Assembly (NCBI GenBank): GCA_020049855.1
Contig: JAGVLJ010000079.1
Coordinates: 1 to 38,419 of the forward strand
Reading direction: 5' to 3'
Origin: Bacteroidia bacterium
Lineage (GTDB): Bacteria > Bacteroidota > Bacteroidia > UKL13-3
Length of the DNA: 38,419 nucleotides
The position numbers and the translations under genes are program-made. The notes beneath the pieces were generated by a model that saw nothing but the letters and a program-made list of their open reading frames with translations, searched no databases and was not told the DNA's origin. Positions 25,092-34,414 of this stretch are shown here, piece after piece (position 1 is the first letter of the stretch; every line of letters starts with the position of its first letter).

Positions 25092-26399
25092 ATGTCAGTC
25101 ACTCAAATTTACACTATATTTTGTGAAAAGCAAAGTGTTTCAACAGACAGCAGACAGATTACCCCCGGGTGCATTTTTTTTGCCTTAAAGGGGCCATCGT
25201 TTAATGGGAATGAGTTTGCAAGTAAAGCCCTGGAGTTGGGGGCATCTTTTGCGGTGATTGATGAGGAGCAATACGCTACCGATTCGCGGTGCATACTGGT
25301 TGACGATGTTTTAAAAACCCTGCAGCAATTAGCCACCTACCACAGGCATCAGTTAGGGATACCGGTAATTGGAATAGTGGGCTCAAACGGTAAAACCACT
25401 ACCAAAGAATTGCTTGCTGCCGTGCTTCAGAAAAAGTACAATTTATTGGCTACTCCGGGTAACTTCAACAATCATATTGGTGTGCCGCTAACATTATTAA
25501 AGCTCACCGCAGCTCATGAAATTGCAGTAATTGAAATGGGTGCAAATCATATTGGAGAAAATGCCGAATTGTGTGAAATAGCTGCCCCCGATTATGGCCT
25601 TATTACCAATATAGGGAAAGACCACCTGGAAGGATTTGGGAGTATAGAAGGGGTGGCCAATGCCAGCAGCGAATTATATGCGTATCTGCTGAAACACGGA
25701 GGAACAGCTTTTGTGAATGCAAACGATGAGTGGCTGATGCGAATGGCTTCACGCCTTAGTAACAAAAAAACATACGCGGCCAATTATCCCGGACATACTT
25801 CGGAGGCCGATTATGAAGGGGAGTTAACGGCAGCCCGTCCATTCATCCGGTTTACCATGGACGGATTTCAGAAAACTTTTCGTTCGGTTTTGTCGGGCGA
25901 ATATAATTTTGATAATATTATGGCAGCGGTAGCAATTGGCCGTTATTTTGGCGTGGCAATGGAGCAAATTGCCGCAGGGCTTGCCGGATATGAACCTAAA
26001 AACAACCGTTCACAAATTTTAAAAAAGGGAAATGTTACTATTTACCTCGATGCCTATAATGCTAATCCTTCAAGCATGGAAGTATCGCTGATGAATTTTG
26101 CCGCCAACGATTTTCCGGGAAAAATTGCCGTATTGGGTGATATGTATGAGCTGGGCGAATTCAGTGATAAGGAACATCAGCAAATGACCATGCTGGCAAC
26201 CGAACTCGGACTGGAGGAGGTGTGGCTGGTGGGGCCCAGTTTTGCCAAACATGCTTTGATAGCCGGAGCAAAATCTTTTAATGATGCTACCGAAGTAAAA
26301 AACTATATTTTGCAAAGAGATTACAGCGGCAAAACCTTTTTTCTTAAAGGCTCGCGTGGAATGAAATTAGAAACAATTGCTGAAGCATTCTCAGCTTAA
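25092..26399 (+). CDS. murF: UDP-MurNAc-tripeptide:D-Ala-D-Ala ligase MurF
   Basis: It completes the UDP-MurNAc-pentapeptide by adding D-Ala-D-Ala; 435 residues. The N-terminal domain has STDSRQITPGCIFFALKGPSFNGNEFA, a MurF hallmark. The P-loop is GSNGKTTTKELLA (97-109), followed by TPGNFNNHIGVPLTLL, EMGANHIGE, ITNIGKDHLEGFGS and NNRSQIL. DAYNANPSSMEVSL and VLGDMYELGEFSDKEHQ in the C-terminal domain are also diagnostic. ATG 25092 gives the expected N-terminus. murF is usually within dcw in many phyla, but here it sits 3.3 kb downstream behind two unrelated minus-strand genes and needs its own promoter. Confidence 0.96.
   Translation: MSVTQIYTIFCEKQSVSTDSRQITPGCIFFALKGPSFNGNEFASKALELGASFAVIDEEQYATDSRCILVDDVLKTLQQLATYHRHQLGIPVIGIVGSNGKTTTKELLAAVLQKKYNLLATPGNFNNHIGVPLTLLKLTAAHEIAVIEMGANHIGENAELCEIAAPDYGLITNIGKDHLEGFGSIEGVANASSELYAYLLKHGGTAFVNANDEWLMRMASRLSNKKTYAANYPGHTSEADYEGELTAARPFIRFTMDGFQKTFRSVLSGEYNFDNIMAAVAIGRYFGVAMEQIAAGLAGYEPKNNRSQILKKGNVTIYLDAYNANPSSMEVSLMNFAANDFPGKIAVLGDMYELGEFSDKEHQQMTMLATELGLEEVWLVGPSFAKHALIAGAKSFNDATEVKNYILQRDYSGKTFFLKGSRGMKLETIAEAFSA
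25104..25134 (-). promoter_or_regulatory. Consensus promoter of the FG-GAP gene, inside the murF coding start
   Basis: On the minus strand TTTG (25134-25131), 19 bases and TAAATTTG (25111-25104) match the consensus fully. It lies within codons 5-15 of murF and points at the FG-GAP gene, giving a leader of roughly 30-45 bases. The murF and FG-GAP transcripts would overlap head to head. Confidence 0.7.
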
Positions 26400-26452
26400 T
26401 ATTTTGGGGAAGAGATATTTTTTTAAATGAACACAGCTCTAAAGTAAACGGG

Positions 26453-27448
26453 TCACTGCCTTACTAATTTGAGTAATGAAATTCCCTCATCGGTTTGAAT
26501 ACTGATAAAGTACATTCCCGAAGGCAAATTACTGTTAACTTCAATTACATCCTTCGCAATCCCTTCTAAACAGAGTTTACCGGTAAAATCACTAATGCGG
26601 TAATGAAATTTGCCGGGAGCACCTTCTATAGAAATGGTATTTGCAAAAGGATTGGGATAACATTTTATCTGATTGGGAGCAACGTGCCACACTGAAAGAA
26701 TTTCTCCCGTTAATTGATTACCGTAGCTACCCAGATACACTACCGAACAATCCGGATACACATGAAATTTCCAGTATCTTTTTTTGATACATCCGTTAAA
26801 GCAGTCATCCCACTTATAAGCAAACACCAGTTCAGTAAAGTTAGCATATGCTGAATCGGTAATATCCGGACCATCAAATGTAAAATAATTTTGACCGTAG
26901 TAGTACACCCCCGGAATCAAACTGAAAGCCTTTCCCAATGCATACATATTATAGTTGCTGTCTGTGACAAAGTCAATGTACATCGATGGAAACAAAATGT
27001 TGTAATAGCATCGGTCATATTTTAAATGATAACGGGTAATAAAACTGTCTACAGCATAATTTCCCGATGGGCTACCCCAATCGCAAAGTTGTTTTGCCCA
27101 CATTAGATTTGAGTCTGACCGGATTGTTATAAGTTCCACTCCAAAATTTGGAAGGGTATGCATGTTCAAAATGGAAAATATGGTATCACGTGCCGGTAAG
27201 GAGTAAGCATTGTACACAGCTAATAAGGATCGAAGGGAATTTTCCCTCCATGAAGTAGGAAGATGTATGCTGTCCTTGTATGAAGAGTTATTTCTATAAA
27301 CCCTTCGGATAGTCAGACGGTCGGCATCAGTCCGGTATAAGTTTACAATGCTATCAGGAGCGATGCAGGAGGAAGGTACGGTTTCCGGTTGTGCCTTGCA
27401 GGGAGTAAGGAAAGCAATGAGCAAAAGAAGCAGGATATATTTTTTCAT
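26453..27448 (-). CDS. Secreted protein of unknown function with T9SS sorting tail
   Basis: 331 residues from ATG 27448; the frame stays open upstream into the preceding gene, but MKKYILLLLLIAFLTPCKA is clearly a signal peptide start. Residues of about 20-250 match no family I recognise. Aromatic- and Asp-rich stretches and several cysteines (CDWGSPSGNY, WDDCFNGCIKKRYWKFHVYPDCS) suggest a compact extracellular domain, possibly disulfide-bonded. The final 70 residues (KCYPNPFANTISIEGAP, then LPSGMYFISIQ) are a type A T9SS domain. It begins four bases after the stop of the subtilase gene on the same strand, so the two are probably cotranscribed. Confidence 0.8.
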   Translation of the reverse strand: MKKYILLLLLIAFLTPCKAQPETVPSSCIAPDSIVNLYRTDADRLTIRRVYRNNSSYKDSIHLPTSWRENSLRSLLAVYNAYSLPARDTIFSILNMHTLPNFGVELITIRSDSNLMWAKQLCDWGSPSGNYAVDSFITRYHLKYDRCYYNILFPSMYIDFVTDSNYNMYALGKAFSLIPGVYYYGQNYFTFDGPDITDSAYANFTELVFAYKWDDCFNGCIKKRYWKFHVYPDCSVVYLGSYGNQLTGEILSVWHVAPNQIKCYPNPFANTISIEGAPGKFHYRISDFTGKLCLEGIAKDVIEVNSNLPSGMYFISIQTDEGISLLKLVRQ

Positions 27449-27452
27449 AGTT

Positions 27453-30400
27453 CTAATTTTTAATAATTTTTTTAACGAAATTCGATGTGCCAATCTTTAT
27501 ATTTAGCAAATACATTCCGGCTGCCACTCCTTCCATATCCATTTGAAAAATATGTTCACCCTTGGTTTTTGGACCTAAGTTTATGCTTTTTATTACTCTA
27601 CCTTGCAAATCCATCAGGATTATATACACAGGATTTTGATCAAAGGCCGGCCAGTATTGAATGGCAACATTGTTGGCGGCAGGGTTGGGATAAATATTGC
27701 ATAGAGGTACACGATTCAATTTATTTACAGTGGTGTAATCGGGGTCATAAATAAGAAGGGAATAAGCCATTACTGGAGGAATCAATGAATAGGGGTCAGC
27801 ATTGTGAGGAATGATAGGGGTATTTGGTACAGTGGATAATTTGTAGTAATAGCCAACAACAGTGGCAGAACTTATACTTGGAGTACCATCAAACTTTACA
27901 TCTGTTTCAGGTAATAGCTGTTTATTACCTGTTGTTCCAATTATAGGACCCCAAAGGTTTGATCCGCTGTTCCTGATCCAGTACCCCGGCTTATTTGCTG
28001 AACTCACAATTTGGGCATTTGGCCCCAGACCAGTATGAGATACTGTGGCTGTGTATTTGTAAACATCTACTGTAATGGGTCCCATAGGATAGGAATCATA
28101 ATCAGATACCATATTGTCAACAAATACATTATTGGTAATATTGATTGGATTTGTTGGTTGAACCTCATAATGTACTACCCGATAATGGGGAAATTCAATT
28201 AATTGGATGGCACTTCCTGCATTTAACAAGCCCCAGCCAGTGTAGACATCGTATCCACTTGAATTCCGATCAGAAGCACTATACTCTATTAGTCGTTCTA
28301 TATCTTCTGGGGCTAGTTTTTCATTGTGATAACTCATAATAAGGGCAGCAACCCCACTTACATGTGGTGCTGAAGATGAGGTGCCATTAAAAGTGCGATA
28401 AGCACCTGGTGAATTAGCTGTTGTGTACACCATTCCTTCGTAATAAGGCGCCACAACATCCAAGTGAATGCCATAATTTGATTCTCCGTGGCGATCTCCA
28501 TCATTTGTACTACCCCCAACACTAATAAGCCAGTCGTCTCCTATTTGCCAATCCTCATAGTAACTTGATGGGTAGTTTGGCAAATCTGTTAACCGATTAC
28601 CACGCGCACAAACCTGTATAAGTTCATTTTCAAATGCAAACCTTATGTTCATTTTAAGTTCATTATGAAACACGGGTGTTAAAGGTGGAATTACATCTGA
28701 ATCATACCCCCAACTATAGTTCGCAATATCAAGTTTGTTAACATATCCATTTGCACCACTCCCAAGCACAGCATCTAAAATGGCCGGGGTCAGGCACGTT
28801 ATAGACCTTGCCGAAGTTTGGTTTGCCCATATTTTCATGTTATAAAGGCTTGCTCCCGGGTTGTTATTGTCATTCATATCCCCTCCAGCTACTCCAGCTA
28901 CCCCAATGCCGTTATTTCTAATGGCACCGCATATTCCAGCTACGGCTGTACCATGTCCGATCAAGTCAATTTCGGCACTTTGAGATGTAACGGGAGGGTA
29001 GCCGCTAATGGAATAATCCCTTCCTCCTTTTATTTTGGTATTTGATAAGGAATTCAAATTATTTGTTGTTCCATCAAGTGAAAAGTCCGGATGATCATGC
29101 CTGATTCCTGTATCGAAAATTCCAATCCTAACATCAGGACTTCCAAATGCCCCCATACTCCAAGCACCTTCCGCATTAATATGTCCGTTTGTATACAAGG
29201 GGTAGTTGGTATTTGGGTGTAACCCAATTTGCTTGTCATCATAATGAGGGTCGTTTGGCGTTACAGAGTGTAAAGTTAATATCCAGTTAGGCTCGGCATA
29301 CCGTATCGAAGGGAAAAGACCATCAGTGGTGTCCCTGTCATTTAAACTGTCAAATAAAGCGCTTGAGAATAGGTTGTCGGGAATAACGACCCGGAAAGCG
29401 GCCCAAAATTTAGGGACTTTCAATATTCGCCCTAACCTACTTGTGGTTATAGTATCGGCAGTAGTCATATTGGTATAAATCTTAATAGCAATTTTAGAGG
29501 AGAAATCGGTTTCAGTTTTTTGATTCATTCGGTTTAGAAAGGCAGAATCAACGAAATCGCTCAATGGACCAAAACGTTTTGCTTTATTGTCAATTGCTGC
29601 TGTATTTATTAAAGTAGGGTCAAACCTGATGATGAGTTCATTTTTTGGGTACAAAGGGTTGTCAAGTGTATCATATTGGATGATAAGATCATGGGTAAGT
29701 TGCGCATATTTAACAGTAACGTACTGTAAAGTTGATGAACCTGATTGGCACTGCCCTGTAACAATAATATTGTTTTGATTATCTAATGCAATGGCGTTAG
29801 CTTTATCATTTCCTCCATAAGAGTGGTTGTAGTTTATCCCCCACAAAATACTCCCATCGTTTGAGTATTTAACTGTAACATAGTCTTGGTCGGAGCCATT
29901 AAAACAACTACCGGTTACAATAATATTCCTATCTTCGTCAAGCAATATTGCAGTGGCCTCATCATCCTGACTATTGGAGCCATTATAGTGGATTACCCAT
30001 TTCTCCTGACCGCTGGGATCATATTTGATGGTTACATATGCTTTTGATTCATTGGTGCTAGTGGAGTACCCTGTAATGTAAACATATCCTGAATCATCAA
30101 TAGTAATAGAATTGGCCGCATCGTCTAGATCGTCTTCCCCATTAAAAGTGGAATACCAAACAACGGATAATGTAGAATCAAGTTTTATAGTTCTACAATC
30201 TAATCCGGTGGTTAAGTTAATTACCCCACCTGTCAAATAAATGTTTCCAAAATTATCAGCGATTATATCATTTACTTGATCTATGCCAACACCCGATCCT
30301 CCTGAAATGTTAGAGCCAATGTATGAACCCGTACTCTCAGAATAACCAATTACTGCGTATTGCCATTCTGCACCACTCGTTTGTGTTCCTCCGGCAGCAT

Positions 30401-31033
30401 ATACTGCTCCAGCTAAATCATCATAAGCAATTTTATTTGCGGCATCGTGCAGATCAAGATTATTCCACGTCTGGCTCCATGTTAAGCTACCATTGCTTGC
30501 ATAACACAAAGTCACGAAGTCAGTTTTACTCGAACTATTATAAGTTCCCCCACAAACAAATACAGTCCCAATATCATTAACAGTTAAGTCTGTCCCTATA
30601 TCATTAGATGACCCGGGTCCATTATACTCAGCACTCCATAGTAAAGCACCAAGCGAATTGTATTTTAATGTAATTATGTTGTTCGAGTCAATAGTAGAAG
30701 CATTTACACAACCTGTCACATACACATTTCCTGAATCGCTAATGAAAAGAGCCATTGAAAAAGCGTCTTTCCCCGATGGACCCGAGTATTGTTGAACCCA
30801 TTGTCTCAATCCTGAGGGACTAAGCTTTTCAATTAATATGTCATAATCACCAGACGTATTTATTGTCGAGCCAACAACGTAAATATTCCCAGATCCATCC
30901 GATTTTGTGGAATTTTTTTTGAAAAAATGTTGAGTACCGGTAGAAGTTGCCCAAGCTTCAGATACTAGGTGCTCTTGTGCTTTTAATTCAACAAGTGGCA
31001 ATAAAAAAATGAGGTAAGTAAGACGAGTTTCAT
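27453..31033 (-). pseudogene. Subtilisin-like (S8) protease with SBBP repeats and T9SS tail; signal peptide out of frame by one base
   Basis: The main frame runs from 31001 (TTG) to 27453, 1182 residues. Residues of about 10-430 hold tandem SBBP-type repeats (GNIYVVGST, GNVYVTG, GYVYITGYST, NNIIVTGQC), a beta-propeller. The peptidase S8 domain has the full triad: Asp630 (IFDTGIRHDHPDF), His683 (GHGTAVAG) and Ser875 (NGTSSSAPHVSG). The end (CNIYPNPAANNVAIQY, then AAGMYLLNIKIG) is a T9SS type A domain. The main frame lacks a signal peptide, but ATG 31033 in another frame encodes MKLVLLTSFF, and adding one base to the seven-T run (31009-31003) joins it to LLPLVELKAQE as a normal signal peptide. 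This could be an off-phase variant, a slippage site or a sequencing error. The rest of the gene is intact. Confidence 0.75.
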
Positions 31034-31114
31034 GATTTCATAACTTAATTTTGGTGAAGTTATTTGATAAAACTCAGAGAAACAAGGAAATTTCCCGAAA
31101 TTATTTTTAATTTC

Positions 31115-32158
31115 TTATTTTTTAAAATGATTCCATCCCTGTGCGGTTATATCGTGCACATTTCCTGCCTTGGTAATAAGCTGCACTCCCGCGCTTTTTT
31201 CGGTGGCATGGCCTATAATGCTTAGCTGAGTGCTATCTTTTATTTTTTCATAATCCTGTTGATCAACCGTAAACAGCAATTCGTAATCTTCACCCCCGTT
31301 CAACGCACACATAGTTGGGTCAAGGTTAAACTCACGCGCCATTGTAAAGGTGTTTTGTGCAATGGGAATTTTTTCTTCGTATACGTTCATGCCTACCCCT
31401 GATTGATTGCACAAATGTAATACCTCAGAAGCCAATCCGTCAGAAATATCAATCATGGCAGTTGGCTTCACTTCCAAGGTTTGCAGTAATTGGTAAATAT
31501 CGGCTCGTGCTTCGGGCTTTAATTGTCTTTCTAAAATGTATTCTTTTCCTCCCAAATCGGGCTGGGCGGTTTGGTTTTCCAGAAATACCCGTTTTTCTCT
31601 TTCCAGCAGTTGATACCCTACATACGCAGCACCTAAATCTCCACTTACACAAAGCAGGTCTCCTTCCTTTACGGTGTTACGGTACACCAGCTCTTTTTCA
31701 TCAGCTTCGCCAATGGCAGTTAAGCTTAGTACCAACCCCTGACGGGAGGAAGACGTATCTCCACCTACCACATCTACCCCGTATTTTTTGCAGGCCAGTT
31801 CTATTCCCGCATATAATTCTTCTAAGGCTTCTAATGTAAATTTACTTGATACAGCTATGGCCACTGTAATTTGTCTTGGTATTGCATTCATCGCAAATAT
31901 GTCGGACAGGTTTACAACAACCGCTTTGTAGCCTAGGTGTTTTAATGGCATGTACATTAAATCAAAATGAATACCTTCCAGCAGCATATCGGTGCTTACA
32001 ACGGTGGTGCTTTTTCGGTTGGCAATTACTGCGGCATCATCTCCTACGCCTTTAATAGACGAAGAATTGATTAATTTTATTTTTTCGGTCAGGTGTTTTA
32101 TCAAACCAAATTCACCCAGCGAATCTATGGTATGGAGGTCGTTTTGCTCTTGTTTCAT
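31115..32158 (-). CDS. thiL: Thiamine-monophosphate kinase ThiL
   Basis: It phosphorylates thiamine monophosphate to the cofactor thiamine diphosphate using ATP; 347 residues. Family motifs in order: GEFGLIKHLT, KGVGDDAAVI (about 37-46, the metal/ATP-binding Asp pair), TDMLLEGIHFD, KAVVVNLSDIFAMNA, VVGGDTSSS, MIDISDGLASEVLHLC and CALNGGEDYELLFTV. These are shared by the PurM/ThiL superfamily and specific to ThiL in this combination. ATG 32158 is the natural start. It is a lone gene here, with no other thiamine genes nearby, divergent from the PPIase operon. Confidence 0.96.
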   Translation of the reverse strand: MKQEQNDLHTIDSLGEFGLIKHLTEKIKLINSSSIKGVGDDAAVIANRKSTTVVSTDMLLEGIHFDLMYMPLKHLGYKAVVVNLSDIFAMNAIPRQITVAIAVSSKFTLEALEELYAGIELACKKYGVDVVGGDTSSSRQGLVLSLTAIGEADEKELVYRNTVKEGDLLCVSGDLGAAYVGYQLLEREKRVFLENQTAQPDLGGKEYILERQLKPEARADIYQLLQTLEVKPTAMIDISDGLASEVLHLCNQSGVGMNVYEEKIPIAQNTFTMAREFNLDPTMCALNGGEDYELLFTVDQQDYEKIKDSTQLSIIGHATEKSAGVQLITKAGNVHDITAQGWNHFKK

Positions 32159-32338
32159 GCTGCGAAAATACGTGGATTACCGCGTTTGACCCTATGGCTT
32201 TTTAGGACACCTGTGTTTGAAATTTTAATTTAGGTTTTGCGGGTCAACCCTAAAACTTTAGTATGAAGTAATTGCAAATATCTTTTTTTCAGGTTATTAG
32301 TGTTTTGGCTTTGCGTCATTCTTATGGTCAAATTTAGT

Positions 32339-32346
32339 TATTTTTG
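32339..32346 (+). promoter_or_regulatory. -7 element (TATTTTTG) of the PPIase operon
   Basis: A full TAnnTTTG match 27 bases before ATG 32374. The nearest TTTG upstream is 25 bases away, longer than the usual spacing, so the -33 box is doubtful. The 215-base thiL-ppiC gap otherwise holds only an imperfect hairpin (TTTAGGTT at 32229-32236 with AACCCTAAA at 32246-32254). Confidence 0.45.
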
Positions 32347-32373
32347 CCCCCTAAATAAAGTTAATAAGCATTT

Positions 32374-34404
32374 ATGAAGAAGTTTGCTCTTATACTTGGC
32401 GTGATAAGTTTGGTACAATCCGGTTATGCCCAAACTAAAAAAGCAGCCGTTGTAAACTCTGTATCCAAAACATCCGTTCCTGTTAAACCAACAGATGAGG
32501 TATTGTTTACGTATGGAACCGATACCGTTTTTCGCTCGGAGTTTGAACGTATTTATTCCAAAAACAATACATCCAAGGAAAAGCCTGATGAAAAAAGTAT
32601 CAGGGAGTACCTTGATTTGTACATCAATTTTAAGTTGAAGGTGAAAGAAGCTATTCGAATGGGTTTAGATACGTTACCGTCATTTAAATCTGAATTGGCC
32701 GGGTATCGCAAACAGTTAGCACAACCTTACCTTGTTGATCAAAAGGTGAGCCAGCAATTGGTTAAGGAAGCTTACGAGCGTATGCATTACGAAATTAATG
32801 CAAGTCATATTCTGATCCGTTTGGACGAAAATGCACTACCCAAAGATACCATTGCGGCCTATAAAAAAATTATGGATCTGCGAGCTAAAATAATGAAGGG
32901 GGAGAGTTTTGATTCAGTAGCGGCTAAATTCTCTGAAGATCCTTCTGCCGTAAGTAATTATGGAAATCTTGGATGGTTTACCGCTTTTCAAATGATTTAT
33001 CAGTTTGAAAACGGAGCTTATACCACCGAGCCTGGCAAAATATCAATGCCCATACGTACCCGTTTTGGATACCATCTCATTAAGGTAATTGACAAGCGTG
33101 CGGCTGGTGGTGAAATAAAAGTTGCTCATATTGGCATACGCGTACCAACATCGGCTACACCAGCGCAACAAACGGAAATTAAATCACGGGTTGACGCTAT
33201 TTATGAAAAGTTGAAACAGGGAGAAAAGTTTGAGGACTTGGTAAAACAATATTCGGAAGATGAGCGTACCGTGCAGCAAAAAGGAGAGTTGAACTGGTTC
33301 AGCGGAACCAATAATTCATTTCCACAGGAATTTAAAGATGCTGCTTTTACGTTAAAGGAAAAAGGTGCTTTTTCAGCTCCAGTGCGTACCAGTTTCGGAT
33401 GGCATATTATTAAGCTGGTGGATAAGCGCGCACTTCAATCAATGACTGAACTGGAAGAAACAATTAAATCAAAAATTGCGCGCGATAGCCGTCAGGATCA
33501 GAATAAACGTGCGGTTATTGACCGCATTAAACATGAAAACGGGTTTGCTGAATTTAAACCTGCTTATGACGAATTGCTAAAGCGAATTGATTCCACCGTA
33601 CTTGGAAGCAGTTGGGATTCCAGCAAAGCGGGGGGATTAAAAAAACCATTGTTCCGCATTGGCAAACAAACCTACACTCAAAATGATTTCACCGTTTATG
33701 TTTACAATTATCAAACAAATCTTGCAGGCAAAGTATCAGTAACGGCAGCCATCAAAGGCATGTATGATAATTTTGTTGATTCAAAAGTGCTTGAGTTTGA
33801 AGAAGCAGATCTTGATGCCCGCTTTGACGATTTCCGTAACCTGATGAAAGAATATCATGATGGTATTTTATTATTTGATTTAACCGATAAGAAAGTATGG
33901 TCAAAAGCTGTATCAGACACGGTAGGTCAGGTAGCGTATTACGAAAAAACAAAAAATAAATACCTCTATAAAGAGCGTTATCAGGTTGAAACTTTTACCT
34001 GTGCAGATGAAAAAACAGCTGCTGCTGTTCAAAAAATGATTAAAGCAGGTAAGACAAATGAGGAGATAAAAGCAAAACTCAATGCAAAAAATCCACTGGC
34101 AGTTGATATCAAAAACAAACTGGTTGAGGTGGGAGAGGACCCTAAAATTGACTCTTTTGTTGCAGCAAACAAACCTGCTGCCGATGTAAAACTAATTAAA
34201 TTCTGGAATCCAGAAACAGGAAATGCGAAGGTATTCGAAGCTATTCGAAAAGTTGTTCCTCCACAGCCTAAAGAACTTAAAGAGGTAAAAGGATTGGTTA
34301 CTTCCGAATACCAGAATCAACTGGAAAAAGACTGGCTGGCCGAATTACGTGCCAAGTATCCGGTGCAGCTGAATGAAACTACTGTTAGCCGATTGTTTAA
34401 ATAA
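32374..34404 (+). CDS. Exported parvulin-type peptidyl-prolyl isomerase with two rotamase domains
   Basis: 676 residues with a signal peptide (MKKFALILGVISLVQSGYAQ). After a SurA-N-like helical segment (DEVLFTYGTDTVFRSEFERIY, then YLDLYINFKLKVKEAIRMGLD), two consecutive parvulin domains follow: ASHILIRLD to FGYHLIKVIDKR (about 143-243) and VAHIGIRVP to FGWHIIKLVDKR (about 250-350). Each has the E/S-F-D-x-VAAKFSEDPS and G-x-LGWF elements of PpiC/SurA. The C-terminal 300 residues are helical with no recognised domain. It should act in the periplasm on exported and outer-membrane proteins. It leads a run of three related chaperone genes. Confidence 0.93.
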   Translation: MKKFALILGVISLVQSGYAQTKKAAVVNSVSKTSVPVKPTDEVLFTYGTDTVFRSEFERIYSKNNTSKEKPDEKSIREYLDLYINFKLKVKEAIRMGLDTLPSFKSELAGYRKQLAQPYLVDQKVSQQLVKEAYERMHYEINASHILIRLDENALPKDTIAAYKKIMDLRAKIMKGESFDSVAAKFSEDPSAVSNYGNLGWFTAFQMIYQFENGAYTTEPGKISMPIRTRFGYHLIKVIDKRAAGGEIKVAHIGIRVPTSATPAQQTEIKSRVDAIYEKLKQGEKFEDLVKQYSEDERTVQQKGELNWFSGTNNSFPQEFKDAAFTLKEKGAFSAPVRTSFGWHIIKLVDKRALQSMTELEETIKSKIARDSRQDQNKRAVIDRIKHENGFAEFKPAYDELLKRIDSTVLGSSWDSSKAGGLKKPLFRIGKQTYTQNDFTVYVYNYQTNLAGKVSVTAAIKGMYDNFVDSKVLEFEEADLDARFDDFRNLMKEYHDGILLFDLTDKKVWSKAVSDTVGQVAYYEKTKNKYLYKERYQVETFTCADEKTAAAVQKMIKAGKTNEEIKAKLNAKNPLAVDIKNKLVEVGEDPKIDSFVAANKPAADVKLIKFWNPETGNAKVFEAIRKVVPPQPKELKEVKGLVTSEYQNQLEKDWLAELRAKYPVQLNETTVSRLFK

Positions 34405-34414
34405 TCATTTAAGT

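Noticed and set aside
26400-26452. Possible terminator between the convergent murF and T9SS cargo gene
   Set aside because: There are T-rich runs but no stable hairpin in the 53-base gap.
31086-31095. Palindrome GGAAATTTCC between thiL and the protease as a terminator or operator
   Set aside because: It is a 10-base AT-rich palindrome without a loop or a T tract at the right place, expected by chance in such DNA.
31357-31839. A 160-codon open frame on the plus strand
   Set aside because: It lies antisense to the clearly conserved thiL, has a low-complexity Leu/Pro/His-rich translation, and shows no start signal or motif.
32186-32247. Inverted repeat TTGACCC/GGGTCAA in the thiL-ppiC gap as an operator or riboswitch (TPP) candidate
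   Set aside because: The arms are only 7 bases, 48 bases apart, and the leader lacks the conserved CUGAGA and related elements of a TPP riboswitch.
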